23,688 nucleotides of DNA from a virus. The notes below the pieces were generated by a model. It searched no databases. It was not told where the DNA came from and saw only the letters and a program-made list of their open reading frames with translations. Where the stretch lies: positions 1 through 23,688 of the IMG/VR virus record IMGVR_UViG_3300006916_000389. One strand, 5' to 3'. The position numbers and the translations under genes are program-made. Shown here piece by piece: positions 1 to 6,473 of this stretch (positions within the stretch are counted from its first letter, which is position 1; every line of letters begins with the position of its first letter).

Positions 1-297
1 GTCATCCATATCCTCCTCGTCTTCATCATAATCATCTTCATCGTCATCGTCTCCTGGATCCTGCTTATCAAGAGCTTCCTTGATTGCTTCGGTGATCTGG
101 CATCCATGTCTCTGGATCCAGCCATGTACCAAGGGGTCAATGTCGGAATAGATATTGTCTGCTACTGTGTCTTTGACTGACTCCCATGCGTCATCGATGT
201 TCTTATTTGCTTCTTCTGCCGCAGCTTCGAGGTCAGAATAGCCATCGCTTTCCTGGTAGTGGTTTTGTGCTGCGTCTGTAAACTCTTCAATACACAT
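1..297 (-). CDS. Acidic-tailed phage protein, partial
   Basis: Function not recognised. The reading frame is open from an ATG at 297 down to the window edge, giving 99 residues with no stop, so the C-terminus is missing. A perfect Shine-Dalgarno AAGGAGGT lies 5 bases upstream and overlaps the stop codon of the glycosylase gene, so the two are translationally linked. The first ~80 residues look helical and soluble. The visible end is an almost pure Asp/Glu/Tyr run (GDDDDEDDYDEDEEDMDD). Such tails occur in single-stranded-DNA-binding proteins and DNA mimics, but no OB-fold signature is visible, so this remains a comparison only. Confidence 0.8.
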   Translation of the reverse strand, partial: MCIEEFTDAAQNHYQESDGYSDLEAAAEEANKNIDDAWESVKDTVADNIYSDIDPLVHGWIQRHGCQITEAIKEALDKQDPGDDDDEDDYDEDEEDMDD

Positions 298-300
298 AAG

Positions 301-1002
301 TTACCTCCTTGGTGAACGTGTTGTTACTATGGTTGGGTCTGAGGGTTGGGCGAGTACATCGTCCAGACAATCTGAGACGAGCTGCATGTGTGCTTCGACT
401 GCGTTGATGTGGTTGTTGTTGCGAAGCACGGCTGCTGGGTGGTAGGTGGAGAAGAGATGGAAGCCCCATCCTTCGTGGTATCCACCATTGAGATTGAATG
501 CTTCGTTGAGGCCCACTGTCTTCTTGCCTCGTGGGATTAGTTCCATCGCATGGTGCTTGTAGAATGCGGTAGTTGCTATTGCACCTAGAGTTACAACGAT
601 CCACTTCTTTGGCTCCCAACTACGCATGAGTTGGAGCTCGTTCATCATGTGGGTTGAGCATTCTCTTACGTGGGATTGTTTAGGTGGAGCGTTCTCAATG
701 GTGTGACATCTGACAGCATTGCCCAGGTATATGGACGCACGTCTCTGTAGATCACACCCTTTGATGTAGACTTCTTTGACCATGTCACCCGATTTACCTA
801 CGAAGGGCCTGTTGTTTAGGTCCTCGTGGTAGCCGGGGTTCTGTCCAACAAAGAAGATTAGGTTGTCCGTAGCTGTATAACCGGGAACAGACGAGGAATG
901 GAAGACAGTAGGTATGCAGACAGACTGTGCCTGCTCGTGTAGTTCACACGAAGTGCACTCTGGTTTGCTAGGTAGAAGAACAGGTAATAGTTCTTTATCC
1001 AT
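301..1002 (-). CDS. udg: Uracil-DNA glycosylase, family 4-like (Fe-S)
   Basis: Predicted to cut uracil from DNA, leaving an abasic site; in a phage it would remove deaminated cytosine or misincorporated dUMP. The 233-aa product has Cys16 and Cys19 as CxxC, and Cys99 and Cys115 spaced by 15 residues. This is the spacing of the 4Fe-4S ligands in family 4 enzymes. GQNPG at 53-57 stands where family 4 has GEAPG, RPFVGKSG at 65-72 matches the GRPFVGxxG motif, and HPAAVLRN at 188-195 is the second active-site motif. The start at 1002 is chosen over an upstream ATG at 1080 because AGGAGG sits just before it and the upstream extension overlaps the neighbouring gene. The Gln-Asn replacement in the first motif is unusual. 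UdgX or family 5 are less likely because the Cys set fits family 4. Confidence 0.85.
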   Translation of the reverse strand: MDKELLPVLLPSKPECTSCELHEQAQSVCIPTVFHSSSVPGYTATDNLIFFVGQNPGYHEDLNNRPFVGKSGDMVKEVYIKGCDLQRRASIYLGNAVRCHTIENAPPKQSHVRECSTHMMNELQLMRSWEPKKWIVVTLGAIATTAFYKHHAMELIPRGKKTVGLNEAFNLNGGYHEGWGFHLFSTYHPAAVLRNNNHINAVEAHMQLVSDCLDDVLAQPSDPTIVTTRSPRR

Positions 1003-1024
1003 AGCAGCCTCCTTGCTATTAGGT

Positions 1025-1480
1025 TTATGAGTTGGGGTCGTCGTGAAGGGAGTCCAGGTGTTTGACGATGCGGAGTTCACGTACTCTGCTATCGAACCTA
1101 GTCTTCGGCCATGTCTTTGCGCTGGTCTTCAGTCCGACGTGATCCTTCAGGTCATGCAGGTTGATGCGGATAGGGACCTCTCCCTCTGCTGTCCAGGTAG
1201 ACAGGTAGGAGTTGCCGGCATCGAAGAACGAATCAAGACGATAGATCCATTCAAGAAGATTAGTGGGGGATATATGGGAGAGATGAATCTCGGACGAGGC
1301 TACAATAATTCCAGAGGTCTTAGGATTCATTCTCATGAGCATCCCGCTGTTATCTCCGGCTGGTTCCCAACCATCATCTCGAGCTAGATCGGGTGAGGGT
1401 TCTGAATACTCCCAACAGATGATGTCTGAGTTTCTGATTCCGGAGAGATCTGCTTCAACACCGTCCATAATATTGCTCAC
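1025..1480 (-). CDS. Hypothetical protein, 151 aa
   Basis: Not recognised. A GTG start at 1480 is favoured because GGAGG lies 8 bases upstream; an ATG four codons later would be too far from it. The product is soluble, with an N-terminal half rich in Asp/Ser/Trp (CWEYSEPSPDL, DDGWEPAGDNSG) and a more basic C-terminus. There is no signal peptide or membrane span. The gene lies 22 bases upstream of the glycosylase start on the same strand and is probably co-transcribed with it. Its upstream neighbour on the other strand starts only 15 bases away, so any promoter for the pair must overlap that gene. Confidence 0.7.
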   Translation of the reverse strand: MSNIMDGVEADLSGIRNSDIICWEYSEPSPDLARDDGWEPAGDNSGMLMRMNPKTSGIIVASSEIHLSHISPTNLLEWIYRLDSFFDAGNSYLSTWTAEGEVPIRINLHDLKDHVGLKTSAKTWPKTRFDSRVRELRIVKHLDSLHDDPNS

Positions 1481-1495
1481 TTAGGTCGCCTCCAA

Positions 1496-1714
1496 ATGAA
1501 TGATACCAATAATCCAAGCAAGGATCCCGCAGAACTTGCCCGCGAAATTGAATTGCAAGAGAGCATGAAGTCAATAGGACTGGGCGATACGGTCGCCAAG
1601 TTTATTGACAAGGCATCTCTCGGTAAGATCAAGCCTTGTGGAAAATGTAAGAAGAGAAAGGAAGCTCTGAATAAGAAGTTTCCTTATCGAAAGAAAACCA
1701 ACGGCGGCCCGTAA
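1496..1714 (+). CDS. Small Cys/Lys-rich phage protein
   Basis: A 72-aa protein of a type I recognise from many phages but without known function. It has an acidic helical N-terminus, a GLGDTVAKFI segment near residues 28-37, and a C-terminal CGKCKKRKEALNKKFPYRK block. The CxxC followed by a basic helix suggests a small metal-binding or nucleic-acid-binding module. It is the only rightward gene in the left arm, divergent from the gene at 1025-1480 and convergent with that at 1752-2456. No good Shine-Dalgarno is visible before ATG 1496, which lowers certainty about the start. Its last codons lie inside the terminator hairpin of the opposing strand. Confidence 0.7.
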   Translation: MNDTNNPSKDPAELAREIELQESMKSIGLGDTVAKFIDKASLGKIKPCGKCKKRKEALNKKFPYRKKTNGGP

Positions 1715-1727
1715 AGACCGCCGTTGG
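1691..1727 (-). terminator. Intrinsic terminator, leftward
   Basis: A perfect 10-bp stem, CCAACGGCGG (1698-1707) against CCGCCGTTGG (1718-1727), with a 10-base loop. Read leftward it is followed by TTTTCTTTCG, the T-tract expected of a Rho-independent terminator. It lies 25 bases beyond the stop of the leftward gene 1752-2456 and overlaps the stop codon of the rightward gene 1496-1714, which falls in the loop. Read rightward there is no T-tract. Confidence 0.8.
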
Positions 1728-1751
1728 GAGAGAAGGGAAAGGCATCTGACC

Positions 1752-2456
1752 TTAGTCGGAACCTTCCAGAAGATGTGACGTATCCATGCCCTTGAGACGG
1801 TCAAGGATTTCCTTGCCGACATCACCTGCTGATTCAAGGGTAGCCTCTGCAAGTTGTGCCCGAGCCTGGCGTTCAAGAGAGTCAACCTCTCTGAGTGCCT
1901 TGCGTACAGACGACAGCTTGTTCTGCACTTCGATTGCTCGATCTCTGAGTGAGTCCGATTCCTTACAGAGTTCCATCATCTGGAATCCGGTGCCGCTCGT
2001 GCATGTGGTGATGTCACGTTCGAACTTGGAGCCGGGGGAGTCATCTCTCCAACTAGAAGGAGGAGCATGTCTTCCGGTGAACCTGATGGCATACTTGAAG
2101 AGGTAGCGGTTACCCGAGCCCTCTTCGATTTGTTCCTTGATGTCTATGCTAGTGTTCTTGACTTCGATATCGATGTCCAAGTCCAACCTAGCTGCAGCAG
2201 TTAGGAACTCACTCTTGGGTGACTTCAAGAGGCTCTCTGCGTATGCGTCCTCCAAGGCTGAAAGTCGAGAGTTGACCTTTCGTGTTTCGGTATTGATCTC
2301 TGCATGCTGTTTAGAAAGAGCTGCCGCCATCTTCTTGAGTTCGATCTCGTGCTTGGACGAGGCGATAGCAACCATGTCCTCGAGACGAATGTTCATGCCC
2401 AGATCAACGGAGTTCGTAAGATCCAGGACTTTACCTAGTGGGTTTTCACTTGTCAT
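1752..2456 (-). CDS. Coiled-coil protein, 234 aa, unknown function
   Basis: Not recognised. The start at ATG 2456 follows AAAGGA by 7 bases and overlaps the stop of the upstream gene by 11 bases, so translation is probably coupled. Two long heptad-like helical stretches are visible at about residues 25-75 (containing KHEIELKKMAAALSKQHAE) and about 165-220 (containing LRDRAIEVQNKLSSVRKAL). Between them is a central acidic and beta-like block with KSPKSEFLTAAARLDLDIDI. This layout suggests an oligomerising or scaffolding role. There is no membrane segment. It is the last gene of a leftward run, directly before the terminator at 1691-1727. Confidence 0.8.
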   Translation of the reverse strand: MTSENPLGKVLDLTNSVDLGMNIRLEDMVAIASSKHEIELKKMAAALSKQHAEINTETRKVNSRLSALEDAYAESLLKSPKSEFLTAAARLDLDIDIEVKNTSIDIKEQIEEGSGNRYLFKYAIRFTGRHAPPSSWRDDSPGSKFERDITTCTSGTGFQMMELCKESDSLRDRAIEVQNKLSSVRKALREVDSLERQARAQLAEATLESAGDVGKEILDRLKGMDTSHLLEGSD

Positions 2457-3360
2457 GTTTCTGTCCTTTGGGGTAAGAAGGTATGTCAATGCCCAGACAA
2501 CCACACTCTGATTCGATGTGTCGGGCAAAAGATATAAGGGAAGGCGAGTCCTGCATGTTCTCCTTGATACCAACCACGTAGTGGGAGGCATCTTCAACTG
2601 CAGGGTACCAGTTCTTTAGTTGGGATCTAATGGCAGGTAGTAGGTGAAGGGAGTCTAGACCATCGTACTGCTTCACAAAAGCAGAGATGGCACCTGCTGT
2701 ACTACCGGATCCGGTAATGTAGCCACCAAAACCTTGTGACCAAAGCCACTGAGCTACGTTGCAGTAGAGCGCATGGGGTACATGATAAGGCATGTTGCCT
2801 TTACGCATTCGACTACGTTTGTAGTACTTGAACTGGTTCTTACGTCGACGTACTTTTGTTGGGCTGTACTCTATCTTTTTGAAGCCGTAATCTTCTCTGT
2901 ACTCCGTGGTGTAGAGCCCTTCCGTGAAGTTGTCCAACTTATATTTATTGGGATAAAGCACAGGACCAAGGTGTCCGGTCACAGTTTTCAACCAAGAAGA
3001 AGTCTGGCGTTCAGTGACTATAGGCAACGGGTACTTTGTGTAAGACCAGACCTTGTTGTCGAGGCTCTTCTTTCGTATGAGACTTGCTATTTCAGAGTGA
3101 GAACCGTGTACTTCCAGTGATTTCATGGACATGTCGATGTACGAAAGCCCTCTGTACAGATCTTTGTCGTGATCAACTTTGAGCAGTTCATAGGCTTCGG
3201 TGTTGCATTCGACAGGGATACACTCTATTCCCTTCAGTTCTGCTTTGATAACGAAGTCAATCATCTCTTCGGTGAGTAGCAACCAATTTTCTCTTAGCCC
3301 TTGGACCGTCATCTGGGTCGCATCAGGCTTGGGCGAGGTGACCTTGATTAGATGTTTCAT
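2446..3360 (-). CDS. Hypothetical protein, 304 aa
   Basis: Not recognised. ATG 3360 is chosen over one 15 codons upstream because a GGTGGAG site precedes it and the overlap with the upstream gene is then 38 bases. The middle of the protein (about residues 175-195) has a dense basic cluster, KVRRRKNQFKYYKRSRMRK, followed by an aromatic, Gly-rich stretch with GFGGYITGSGSTAG. This would suit nucleic-acid contact, but no catalytic motif is apparent. It sits in a tight leftward cluster with the possible DUF932-like gene upstream and the coiled-coil gene downstream. Confidence 0.75.
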   Translation of the reverse strand: MKHLIKVTSPKPDATQMTVQGLRENWLLLTEEMIDFVIKAELKGIECIPVECNTEAYELLKVDHDKDLYRGLSYIDMSMKSLEVHGSHSEIASLIRKKSLDNKVWSYTKYPLPIVTERQTSSWLKTVTGHLGPVLYPNKYKLDNFTEGLYTTEYREDYGFKKIEYSPTKVRRRKNQFKYYKRSRMRKGNMPYHVPHALYCNVAQWLWSQGFGGYITGSGSTAGAISAFVKQYDGLDSLHLLPAIRSQLKNWYPAVEDASHYVVGIKENMQDSPSLISFARHIESECGCLGIDIPSYPKGQKHDK

Positions 3361-4138
3361 TTGCTGTGTTCTCCACCTTGATTCTGTTGCTGTACTTGTC
3401 GACAAACGTTGTCAGTCGACCAGAGAAATCGGCAAGGTCAAAGGGGCTCTTGGTCCTCTGATGTGAGGTGAATGCCTGGACCATGTTACCGAGATTGCGA
3501 CCCTTGAACTCGTCGTGTTCCGGGTTCATCCAGTGCTCACGCACGTGGGGGATGTCACGGTACGTGATGACCTCCTCATCTGCAGCCATGACAAGCAGAT
3601 CGTTCTGCTGTGCTCGGCTGGAGAGGTCGTAGTTGTCGTAGTGTTCCCAACGTTCGTCGAAGTCCTGGACAATAGTGGGGAGCTTACCGATCAGGTCCAT
3701 GGTTGCCAAACGAATGGAGTCCATTGACTTGATGGTGTTCTTACGAACGAACTTGTGGTCGTTGTTGATGAGCCCATTGGTACAGAACTTAGTACCGAAA
3801 CCACCGAGCATCTCCGTAGCCCATGAAGAGTCAACACTCGTCTTGAGCAGAGCAGTGATGTAATCACCATGCTTCTTGGGTGCAAGGTTGGGATGATCCA
3901 ACGTGAGGGTCATGATCATCCGGGTGTCCTTCTGGTTGAGGTAGTAGCAAACGTCCTTGACTTCGAAGTCCTTGCCCTTTGCTGCCTCTCCGACCTGATG
4001 CACGTGCTGATAGAACGGCATCGGATTGTGTCTGGAGCCTCGTTGCTCTGGCTTGGGTAGCTTGAGGAGGTCGTTGTAACTAACCTTCCTACCCCACCTG
4101 GCCATGAGAACGCGCTCAACTCCTTCGGTTGTTTCCAT
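3323..4138 (-). CDS. Possible DUF932-like phage protein
   Basis: A 271-aa soluble protein. Residues ~112-125 (GGFGTKFCTNGLI) and the following HKFVRKNTIKS resemble the 'G-x-x-R-x-V-C-x-N-G' core of DUF932 proteins of plasmids and phages, whose function is unknown. The later SHQRTKSPFDLADF region is where that family has its C-terminal helices. The likeness is by eye and partial. ATG 4138 follows AAAGG by 8 bases; a TTG two codons upstream is the alternative. The start lies inside the tiny membrane-peptide gene 4116-4214, so the three genes 4684-3323 form one overlapping chain. Confidence 0.75.
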   Translation of the reverse strand: METTEGVERVLMARWGRKVSYNDLLKLPKPEQRGSRHNPMPFYQHVHQVGEAAKGKDFEVKDVCYYLNQKDTRMIMTLTLDHPNLAPKKHGDYITALLKTSVDSSWATEMLGGFGTKFCTNGLINNDHKFVRKNTIKSMDSIRLATMDLIGKLPTIVQDFDERWEHYDNYDLSSRAQQNDLLVMAADEEVITYRDIPHVREHWMNPEHDEFKGRNLGNMVQAFTSHQRTKSPFDLADFSGRLTTFVDKYSNRIKVENTANETSNQGHLAQA

Positions 4139-4214
4139 CTTCAATACCTTTCATGTATAGCCATCCACCCCCAATAATGAGGATGAAGGGCATAAAGACA
4201 ATCAATGAGATCAT
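4116..4214 (-). CDS. 32-aa single-span membrane peptide
   Basis: A very short gene supported by its context. ATG 4214 overlaps the stop of the upstream gene as ATGA and is preceded by AAGGGAG at ideal spacing. Residues 1-20 are almost wholly hydrophobic (MISLIVFMPFILIIGGGWLY), followed by a charged tail KGIEDGNNRRS, which predicts one inner-membrane helix with a cytoplasmic C-terminus. The final 23 bases overlap the start of the next gene in another frame. Function is unknown; small phage membrane peptides can act in lysis, superinfection exclusion or host-membrane remodelling. It could also be a leader that couples translation of its neighbours. Confidence 0.6.
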   Translation of the reverse strand: MISLIVFMPFILIIGGGWLYMKGIEDGNNRRS

Positions 4215-4684
4215 GACGCTCCCTTCTCGAGAAGTACAAAGCCCTTGATAGCGTTGAGAATATACTTTTCAGAGAAGGTGAGAAATTCGGTGTCGTCGTT
4301 GTTGGGGTTTTCGACTGCAAATTCGATGATGAACTGGTCTTTGGGTTGCACTGCTCTGTCGGTGTGGATGATGCTGGTGCCGTGTCGTCCGCAAGAGAAC
4401 AAAGGCATAAGTGTGTCCGGTCCCCAGTCAGGATGAATCTCCTGCATCTTCTGGAACCACGTCAGACCATTGATGGTCTTTCCCCCTCTGTCCAGCCCAT
4501 ATTGTACCAGTTGTACGACTACGTCGGGGAGCTCGATGACGTAGTTAGGGACCCCTGCTGCATCCGTTCTGACCCAGCACACACGTGTAACGTGTCGGTC
4601 CTCAACGATTGAGGTGTCGGATGTAGGGGGTGGCTTAGGAGTAAATGTTTCGAACATCTGCTCCGCAAATTGATTGGAATCCAT
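4211..4684 (-). CDS. Hypothetical protein, 157 aa
   Basis: Not recognised. ATG 4684 is preceded by GGAGG with a 7-base spacer, a strong start. The N-terminus is Pro/Thr-rich (FTPKPPPTSDTS), followed by a mixed alpha/beta soluble domain with a Trp-containing HPDWGPDTLMP segment and an acidic C-terminal third. There are no cofactor or nucleotide motifs. It begins just 25 bases leftward of a terminator-like hairpin (4700-4738) and overlaps the downstream membrane peptide by 4 bases, so it probably heads a three- to five-gene transcript ending at the terminator 1691-1727. Confidence 0.8.
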   Translation of the reverse strand: MDSNQFAEQMFETFTPKPPPTSDTSIVEDRHVTRVCWVRTDAAGVPNYVIELPDVVVQLVQYGLDRGGKTINGLTWFQKMQEIHPDWGPDTLMPLFSCGRHGTSIIHTDRAVQPKDQFIIEFAVENPNNDDTEFLTFSEKYILNAIKGFVLLEKGAS

Positions 4685-4699
4685 AGGATACCTCCGTGT

Positions 4700-4738
4700 A
4701 AATGAAAGAGGGTTGGCCCCCGTGAAGAGACCAACCCT
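4700..4738 (-). terminator. Terminator-like hairpin upstream of gene 4211-4684
   Basis: AGGGTTGG (4709-4716) pairs with CCAACCCT (4731-4738). Read leftward the loop region is TCTC-TTCACG-GGGG, which adds four G-C/G-U pairs and leaves a TTCACG hexaloop. It is followed by CTCTTTCATTT, an imperfect T-tract. It lies between the structured intergenic region and the ribosome site of the next gene, so it may be a partial terminator or a processing site rather than a full stop. Confidence 0.6.
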
Positions 4739-4810
4739 TAGTGGGTGACTTGAACCTGTCCCTAAGTCCAGCCACTCCTAACTACAAGTCTGAGTTTACC
4801 GACGAGGTGA

Positions 4811-4895
4811 CCGGGGTAGGCAGGTCGTTTCCACGGGCGGGAGGGACAACAAGTCCCCTGATCCCGGCAGCGGTCGGCCTTACCTCCTACCCCGG
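4811..4895 (-). ncRNA. Candidate structured intergenic RNA
   Basis: No gene fits the 215 bases between the genes at 4684 and 4900, but the stretch folds strongly. A perfect 10-bp stem joins 4811-4820 (CCGGGGTAGG) to 4886-4895 (CCTACCCCGG). AGGT 4822-4825 pairs with ACCT 4882-4885 after a one-base bulge. Inside, CGGGA 4838-4842 pairs with TCCCG 4862-4866, enclosing GGGAC 4843-4847 and GTCCC 4853-4857 around an AACAA loop. Flanking genes are leftward, so the transcript is probably leftward, but inverted repeats fit either strand. There is no T-tract, so it is not a plain terminator. I do not match it to a known riboswitch or tRNA. The adjoining 4741-4810 has weaker pairing. Confidence 0.45.
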
Positions 4896-4899
4896 ACAC

Positions 4900-5361
4900 T
4901 CATTCGTTGGTGTAGTCATTGTGGGACTCCTGGGGGTGCGAATATGCGTGCTGTTCGAGGATGAAAGTGCTACGAATGGGTCGATTCATGTGCTCACCGG
5001 GGTTGAATGACACCTCGAGTTCGATGTGCTTGCGGTCATACTCGGATGGTTCGATGTAGCCAACACGGAGGAACTTGATACCCTCACGTTCTCGGGTAGT
5101 CATTTCCTGGTACGTCTTGACTTCGTAGTAGGTGGGACGCCCACCCTTACGCATGCGTGGCTTGGGTCCAGAGTTGTCACCGTCGTTGTTGATCATCGAC
5201 GGAATGGGGTTGGATTCACGCGACTTGAAGACCCACTTGGGCTGTTCAGCCACTGGGTTGTTGTCGAGTTCTGCCACTGCCCTGTACTCAACCACGATTG
5301 GGAGGTTGGGAAGCTGTGCTGCGTCTGACTCACGCATGTCATGGATCTTGTAGTTATTCAT
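4900..5361 (-). CDS. Hypothetical protein, 153 aa
   Basis: Not recognised. ATG 5361 is preceded by AAGGAAG. The protein is soluble, with an N-terminal segment NLPIVVEYRAVAELDNN and a central Arg/Lys patch SGPKPRMRKGGRPTYYEVKT that could touch nucleic acid. A Glu/Asp-rich beta-like region follows and the C-terminus is polar (SHPQESHNDYTNE). It lies 39 bases downstream of a hairpin and of one copy of an 18-bp repeated motif, and 4 bases upstream of the structured RNA candidate. Confidence 0.75.
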   Translation of the reverse strand: MNNYKIHDMRESDAAQLPNLPIVVEYRAVAELDNNPVAEQPKWVFKSRESNPIPSMINNDGDNSGPKPRMRKGGRPTYYEVKTYQEMTTREREGIKFLRVGYIEPSEYDRKHIELEVSFNPGEHMNRPIRSTFILEQHAYSHPQESHNDYTNE

Positions 5362-5391
5362 GTCATCTTCCTTGATGATTAGAGGGACTTG

Positions 5392-5409
5392 TGTCGTACG
5401 ATTACCTGT
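5392..5409. repeat. Intergenic motif TGTC-N3-CGATTACCTGT, copy 1
   Basis: This 18-base motif recurs at 6474-6491 with only the three central bases free to vary. Read leftward it is ACAGGTAATCG-N3-GACA. It starts 6 bases after the hairpin 5416-5446 and lies about 30 bases before the start codon of the gene at 5361. It could be a promoter element, an RNA-processing signal or a protein-binding site. Confidence 0.5.
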
Positions 5410-5415
5410 TGGAGG

Positions 5416-5446
5416 GCCGACGCCCGCGTCAATCAGGGGCGTCGGC
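5416..5446 (-). other. Stable hairpin at 3' end of gene 5429-5653
   Basis: GCCGACGCCC (5416-5425) pairs perfectly with GGGCGTCGGC (5437-5446) around an 11-base loop that contains the stop codon of the gene 5429-5653. Read leftward the hairpin is followed by CCTCCAACAGG, with no T-tract, so it is unlikely to be an efficient intrinsic terminator. It may protect the 3' end of an mRNA or be an RNase III-type processing stem. Confidence 0.55.
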
Positions 5447-5653
5447 GAAAGGTGGTGTGGTGGGACGTGCCCAGTTGTCTGTTTTGGGGGCCGGCGTAGT
5501 TGAGTTCATGTACATGGCATCCTTTGCTGCGTCCAGTTGGAAGCGGGTCCAACTGCCAGGTACAAGCCTGCGTTTGTGGTTGTCGAAGACTCCGTAGTAC
5601 CTCACTGCATGTGAGATCTTGCTTGTCACGTCGTATCTGCTTTGGTTAGGCAT
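5429..5653 (-). CDS. Hypothetical small basic protein, 74 aa
   Basis: Not recognised. ATG 5653 follows AAGGAG by 7 bases, a strong start. The first 45 residues are basic and aromatic (MPNQSRYDVTSKISHAVRYY, then NHKRRLVPGSWTRF), and the C-terminal 25 are Pro/Thr/Ala-rich and probably disordered. The ribosome site abuts the T-tract of the hairpin 5667-5706, so read-through from upstream or a promoter inside that hairpin is needed for expression. The last codons lie within the hairpin 5416-5446. Confidence 0.7.
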   Translation of the reverse strand: MPNQSRYDVTSKISHAVRYYGVFDNHKRRLVPGSWTRFQLDAAKDAMYMNSTTPAPKTDNWARPTTPPFADAPD

Positions 5654-5666
5654 GTCTGATCTCCTT

Positions 5667-5706
5667 GAAAAGAAAAGGGTCGGTAACCCGTGAAGGCTAC
5701 CGACCC
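5667..5706 (-). terminator. Intrinsic terminator between genes 5727 and 5653
   Basis: GGGTCGGTA (5677-5685) pairs with TACCGACCC (5698-5706). Three further pairs form inside, leaving the TTCACG hexaloop seen also at 4700-4738. Read leftward the stem is followed by TTTTCTTTTC, a good T-tract. It lies 20 bases after the stop of the gene 5727-6368, and the T-tract runs into the Shine-Dalgarno of the next gene, so termination and translation start are tightly juxtaposed. Confidence 0.8.
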
Positions 5707-5726
5707 GAGGTTACTCGGTGTTGGGA

Positions 5727-6368
5727 TCAGGCTCCCGTCCTGGCCTTGTCGCCGTTGATGAGGTTGTGTGCCTCCGAGTAGGTCTTGAAGACCTGATCAG
5801 GCGTTGCAGGCTTGGTGTTGCGGAGTCCGTAGAAACTACGGTTGCCGTACTCGTCGATCTCGAGTCGGTACCCAGCCTTGTGGAGAGGGTGCTTCAGCAA
5901 CTCATCCGGAGTGCTCATCGGGCAGATGTGGCTCGACTCGATCATGCTCATTCCGATCTGTACTGCGACGGTTTCGCCGCCGATCTGGCACTTCGAGGAC
6001 CTGTAGGTGTTCTTGTACCCGTTGGTGCCCCGCTGGTCCATGAGGTTCTCGAACGTCCTGATCGTACCGAAGTTGGACCCGCCTACCTGCCCTGCGTTCT
6101 TGGGCTTGTAGTCGTTGATCTTGTCGTAGTTGATCACCTTGGATCCGTGTGCCCAGTCCCACCGGGTTGGGGTCCGAACCGCGATGAGGGTGACATTCTC
6201 CATCCTGGGGATTGCCTGTCCGTCTTCGCCGATGTCGTACACGGGCTTGCCCTGAGAGGTCTGGGGCACCTCCACCGTCTGGCAGGGCTCGACGAGGTCT
6301 CGCTTACCACTGATGGTCTCATCTCCCAAGTTGATGATGTTGAAGTACTTGGTGTCGATTTCGGTCAT
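5727..6368 (-). CDS. Hypothetical protein, 213 aa
   Basis: Not recognised. ATG 6368 is chosen because AAGG precedes it at normal spacing. The frame stays open far upstream to 7211, but that extension crosses hairpins and two better-supported genes and has Ser/Thr/Arg-rich junk composition. The product is soluble and beta-rich, with segments such as ENVTLIAVRTPTRWDWAHGS, a Gly/Asn-rich GQVGGSNFGTIRTF, and a C-terminal YRLEIDEYGNRSFYGLRN. No catalytic motif is visible. Hairpins stand on both sides (6410-6440 upstream, 5667-5706 downstream), so it may be expressed as a single-gene unit. Confidence 0.8.
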   Translation of the reverse strand: MTEIDTKYFNIINLGDETISGKRDLVEPCQTVEVPQTSQGKPVYDIGEDGQAIPRMENVTLIAVRTPTRWDWAHGSKVINYDKINDYKPKNAGQVGGSNFGTIRTFENLMDQRGTNGYKNTYRSSKCQIGGETVAVQIGMSMIESSHICPMSTPDELLKHPLHKAGYRLEIDEYGNRSFYGLRNTKPATPDQVFKTYSEAHNLINGDKARTGA

Positions 6369-6409
6369 TGTGTTTACCTTTACTGTGAAAAATGAAAAAT
6401 ATTGATTGA

Positions 6410-6440
6410 GGCAACGGCCTCGTAAGAGCCGGCCGTTGCC
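6410..6440 (-). terminator. Hairpin upstream of gene 5727-6368
   Basis: A perfect 10-bp stem GGCAACGGCC (6410-6419) / GGCCGTTGCC (6431-6440). Read leftward, T-runs follow only after nine bases (TCAATCAAT, then ATTTTTCATTTTT), so it would be a weak terminator or a 5' mRNA stabiliser for the gene that starts 42 bases further on. Its loop reads CTC-TTAC-GAG, related to the other left-arm hairpins. Confidence 0.5.
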
Positions 6441-6473
6441 GTAAATTTGTTGATTACATAGTGAAGTAACCCA

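Noticed and set aside
4741-4815. A tRNA (leftward strand), suggested by GGTTCAAGTC and CTTGTAG resembling a T-loop and a Thr anticodon loop
   Set aside because: T-stem, D-stem and acceptor stem do not pair, and the anticodon stem has a mismatch and G-U pairs; a covariance scan would settle it.
5718-6395. 225-codon rightward open frame
   Set aside because: Shadow of the leftward gene 5727-6368; Val/Leu/Asp/Gly composition typical of an antisense frame and no ribosome site.
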